Shown here one piece after another: positions 61,115 to 64,000 of a stretch of 64,000 nt of DNA (positions within the stretch are counted from its first letter, which is position 1; each line of letters starts with the position of its first letter). This DNA is from Hymenochaete sp. R1. Lineage: Eukaryota > Basidiomycota > Agaricomycetes > Hymenochaetales > Hymenochaetaceae. The notes under the pieces are model-generated. The model was not told the origin of the DNA and searched no databases. It saw only the letters and a program-made list of their open reading frames with translations. The translations under genes and the position numbers were made by a program. The stretch lies in the NCBI GenBank assembly GCA_019400425.1, contig JAFREE010000021.1, positions 124,001-188,000 of the forward strand, read 5' to 3'.

Positions 61115-64000
61115 CTAGGAGAGATACACAGGATCTTTCACCACAGGAGGACTACCCCTAGGGTTATCCAGTTCCGCGACGATCCGGAAAATTTGCATGT
61201 CCACCTGAGCGGATTTGGATCAGATACACAATGACTGAACGAGACTGGCGACAGAGTTACTTACAGGGGCCTTGAAAACGTAGAAAAAGTGCGTTCGATC
61301 ATGTGCGTTTAGGTTCTCGCAAACGTCGCAGAGGTCTTTGGCGCAGTACACGCATCGAAACCATTCGCCAGATATGCGCTCCATGCAATGGTCGCAGAGT
61401 GCGGCGTTGTGGTGAAGAGAGGACAGGTAAGCTGCCAAAGCACCATGGAATGAATGAGTTCCACATAGAGGATTGGGAAATAAATCGGAAAAACCTTTCG
61501 GGTGGTTGGAGTTCAATGTGCTTCCAGGACCTGGGCCCGCGGGTGACTTGTACCTGAAGATAGATGAGATAATACACTCATTGAAGGAGATACAAACGTA
61601 CAAGATGGGCAGGAAGGGATGTGGCGACTCGAGAGCTCTGTCCACTGGGCGGGGCAACTTGAAGAAAATATGCATGGGATCATGTAACAGATACGACCTC
61701 GGTTCGCAATTGGCGCACTAAAGAGTAAGAAAGCGGCGACCGATTCCCCCAGTCTCAGTAAACCCAACTTTTCGAATCAAGTCGAATGAAACTTCTTACC
61801 AAATTATATACCTTCCGCCTATCTGACGGACACGTCGCACACTGAAACCGCAACCCAACGATACCCTGGTTACACCCTTTACACAATACATGATGTTCCA
61901 TCGACTTCCTATACGCGTCCGCTCCCGATCCACCTCTTCTATGAGTATCCTGTGATCCTCCTCCGCCTCGTCCGCTGCCGATTACAGTGACAGCGTCCCC
62001 GTCGGGGTCGTCGAGCGCCCCGAGTTGAGATTGCTCGATTGAGTTACGTTTCGCGATAGGCCCGTCGCGGCCCGTCCAAAGTTGACGTGCACGTCGACTG
62101 GCTGTTTGTACTTTTTTGGAGTTGAGTGGGATGGGGATCTATGATTGTAGGAGAAGTTAATCACGGATTATAGTTCGGTGGAATAAGAAAAACGAGGAAA
62201 TGCATACTTTGATCATAATGTGCGAGGTGTTATGACCGCCGTCGTTCGAATCGAGATTACCGGGTAGACCTGCAGCTTCACAATTCGAACAGATGTCCAC
62301 ATCTTCACAGATTGCACAGTGAAATCGTGCGCCCACAATGTCCATTAAACAGCTTTTTGAAGGTTAGTCGGCTAGGTAACTGCGATTATTTACTGCGATT
62401 GAGACGTACTGAGAGCATTTCACGTCTGGATGTGTCATAGCTATAAATCAATATAAGTAAAAGCAAGTTAGCGTCCGCAGTGAGCCCCTGCAAAGCACGA
62501 GACACAAAATAAGAAACACACATTCATCTTCCAGCCCGTCATCCCCTACGAATCCACCCGCATCCACATCCGGCTCGCTCCTTGAACCTCTTCCATTATT
62601 CACCCCTCTCGTCTGTCCCATTCCAACTGCCGAAGACATCTGCGTTCTCTCCACATGCTCCGGAACATCCAAGAATGCATGTAACGGATGTATCTCATGC
62701 ACTTGGCTATAACAAGCCCGACACAGAACAAACTTGGCACACGATGCGCATTTGTATCTTTGGCCCGCGCCTGAGCCGGGGGCGAGCGACGATTGACAAA
62801 TTGTGCATTCGTTGACGTCGTTTTGCTCTACGACGTTCCACGTTCCACCACCGTCTATGCTTGGTCCTGGGACTATGCATGGTGTCCACATTTTCTCGAT
62901 ATATGCGTGCCTAAATACGCCTTTCTGGCGAGGGGCGGCGCGGCGAAGTTGGGAAAGGGAGAGCGGGGTGACGGTGGTGTTTGTGTGGGACCGGGAACGA
63001 GCGGTATTCGTAGCGTCCTGAGGCGAGGAAGGTTCAGAAGGCGTACCATCTGTTAAGGAATGAACAACTCCAACGGTTTCGATACAGGATGAACAGAGCT
63101 CGAAGCCTGTGGAATTGGTCAATGTTGCTGAAGAGGAGTTGATACTTGAGGGGTTGTGTTGGCCTGGAGGGAGAGATGGGAGAGGCCGTGAAGAAGTGCG
63201 GGGAGGGAATTGAGAACGAAGAGATGTAGGAGGGTATGAGAGGGCGTCCTCGCGCTCTTTTCCTTTAGCATTGACAATAGTGGTCTCTGAATTCGTGCGA
63301 GAAGGGATTCGTGGAGGTTTTTCGCCGCAGGTCGAGCAAACATAACGCATCGTGTCCAAGAGCGCACCACACGAAGAGCAATCTGTGCAAGACAGAGGTG
63401 CCTGAGAAACCTCGAACATATGGAATTGATCGGGTGGAAAACCATTCGTTGATGCTGAGCGCGGTAAAGGGTCGCTGCTAGAGGAGTACATGGAGGGACG
63501 ACCTGAAGAAGCAAGTGACGTCGCTGATTGAGATGTGGGTCTTGATCTCGAAGCTACAGACTGGGAGGACATATAGCGCAGCTTGGAAGGGTACGTGCCA
63601 TTGTCCAGATCTGTACTATGGATGCTGGCGTCATCGTGTGCAGCAGCAGACGCTGCGGAGGAAGAGGAACCTGCGGAAGTATACGTATAGTAATACTTGC
63701 CATTGTCTTGTTGCAAGGCAAGGTCTCCGTCGAAGGGGCTCTCGAATGGATTGACAGGTTCAGAGTCCTCGCTGAGATTTATCGAAGACCCTTCAGATAC
63801 GGACTCGGGTGAACGAGCGACGCCTATGATAGTCCTCGAGCTCTGATCGCGCAGCCATTGATTATTACGCTCGCTCGAGTTTGGCAAATCAGATAGCTTT
63901 AGCCTCTCCAAAACTGCGGAAGGATCTTCTGGGTACTTCGCGCTGAATGCACTGGCATCGGACTCCGAGCCGAGACCAGATACTGACTCGAAGTCGTGAG
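61115..64000 (-). CDS. multi-ZZ zinc-finger protein, 5' end beyond the window
   Basis: The frame is open to the right edge, so the N-terminus lies outside. About 830 residues are visible. A Ser-rich region with few domains comes first (ESVSEGSSINLSEDSE). At least five cysteine clusters follow: CTDCSSCG...CSTCGEK; CTICQ...YKCASC...CRACYSQ with HEIHPLH; FHCAICEDVDICSNCE with H residues; CKGCNQ...FQCATC...CANCEP; and CDHCMERISGEWFRC...CDVCENLNAHDRTH. They match the ZZ pattern (CxxC pairs and closing His), known from p62/NBR1 and other adaptors, where ZZ domains bind protein ends or cargo. The C-terminus is VVKDPVYLS at 61115. Exact orthology is not certain. Confidence 0.8.

Overview
The window looks like nuclear DNA from a basidiomycete fungus, most likely a mushroom-forming Agaricomycete. 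Genes are dense and lie on both strands. Nearly all are broken by introns of about 45-70 nt with GT..AG borders. The recognisable proteins (eS4, Pso2/Snm1, Tel1/ATM, a Ste20-type PAK kinase, Rds3/PHF5A, a GT15 mannosyltransferase, a TRIP12/Ufd4 HECT ligase, a DnaJ-X chaperone, a serine carboxypeptidase) form a typical fungal set. I joined exons by hand from splice signals, so gene spans are firmer than individual exon borders.

Layout. 0-0.8 kb: poorly resolved sequence. 0.8-5.4 kb: a three-gene cassette made of a head-to-head pair of four-helix membrane proteins (minus, plus) and a UbiA-type prenyltransferase (plus). 5.6-6.5 kb: a helical, probably nuclear protein of unknown function. 7.1-8.1 kb: ribosomal protein eS4. 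8.7-11.1 kb: PSO2/SNM1 (minus), divergent from 11.4-21.1 kb TEL1/ATM (plus, about 3,010 residues). 22.3-25.2 kb: STE20-type kinase (minus). 26.1-32.05 kb: the first cassette again, in reverse order and orientation. 32.5-33.1 kb: an unknown protein. 33.6-34.2 kb: RDS3/PHF5A in six small exons. 34.7-36.1 kb: GT15 mannosyltransferase. 36.8-38.7 kb: class III aminotransferase. 38.9-46.0 kb: TRIP12/UFD4 ligase. 47.2-49.3 kb: DnaJ-X protein (minus). 49.9-54.4 kb: a tandem pair of helical NLS-bearing paralogues, the first with a frameshift. 54.7-57.8 kb: secreted, probably membrane-anchored serine carboxypeptidase (minus). 58.6-60.8 kb: F-box protein (minus). 61.1 kb to the right edge: a multi-ZZ zinc-finger protein (minus, cut by the window end).

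The most striking structure is a large inverted segmental duplication. Arms of about 4.6 kb (about 786-5370 and 27485-32051) keep coding, intron and promoter sequence, with roughly 90% protein identity. They flank about 22 kb holding eS4, PSO2, TEL1 and STE20. Just inside the arms sit two strongly diverged paralogues of one unknown family (5638-6504 and 26099-27034). The tandem pair at 49.9-54.4 kb may be distant relatives. This helical, NLS-bearing family and the repeated membrane-protein/prenyltransferase cassette are the best candidates for undescribed biology here. No transposase, CRISPR array, tRNA or rRNA was seen.
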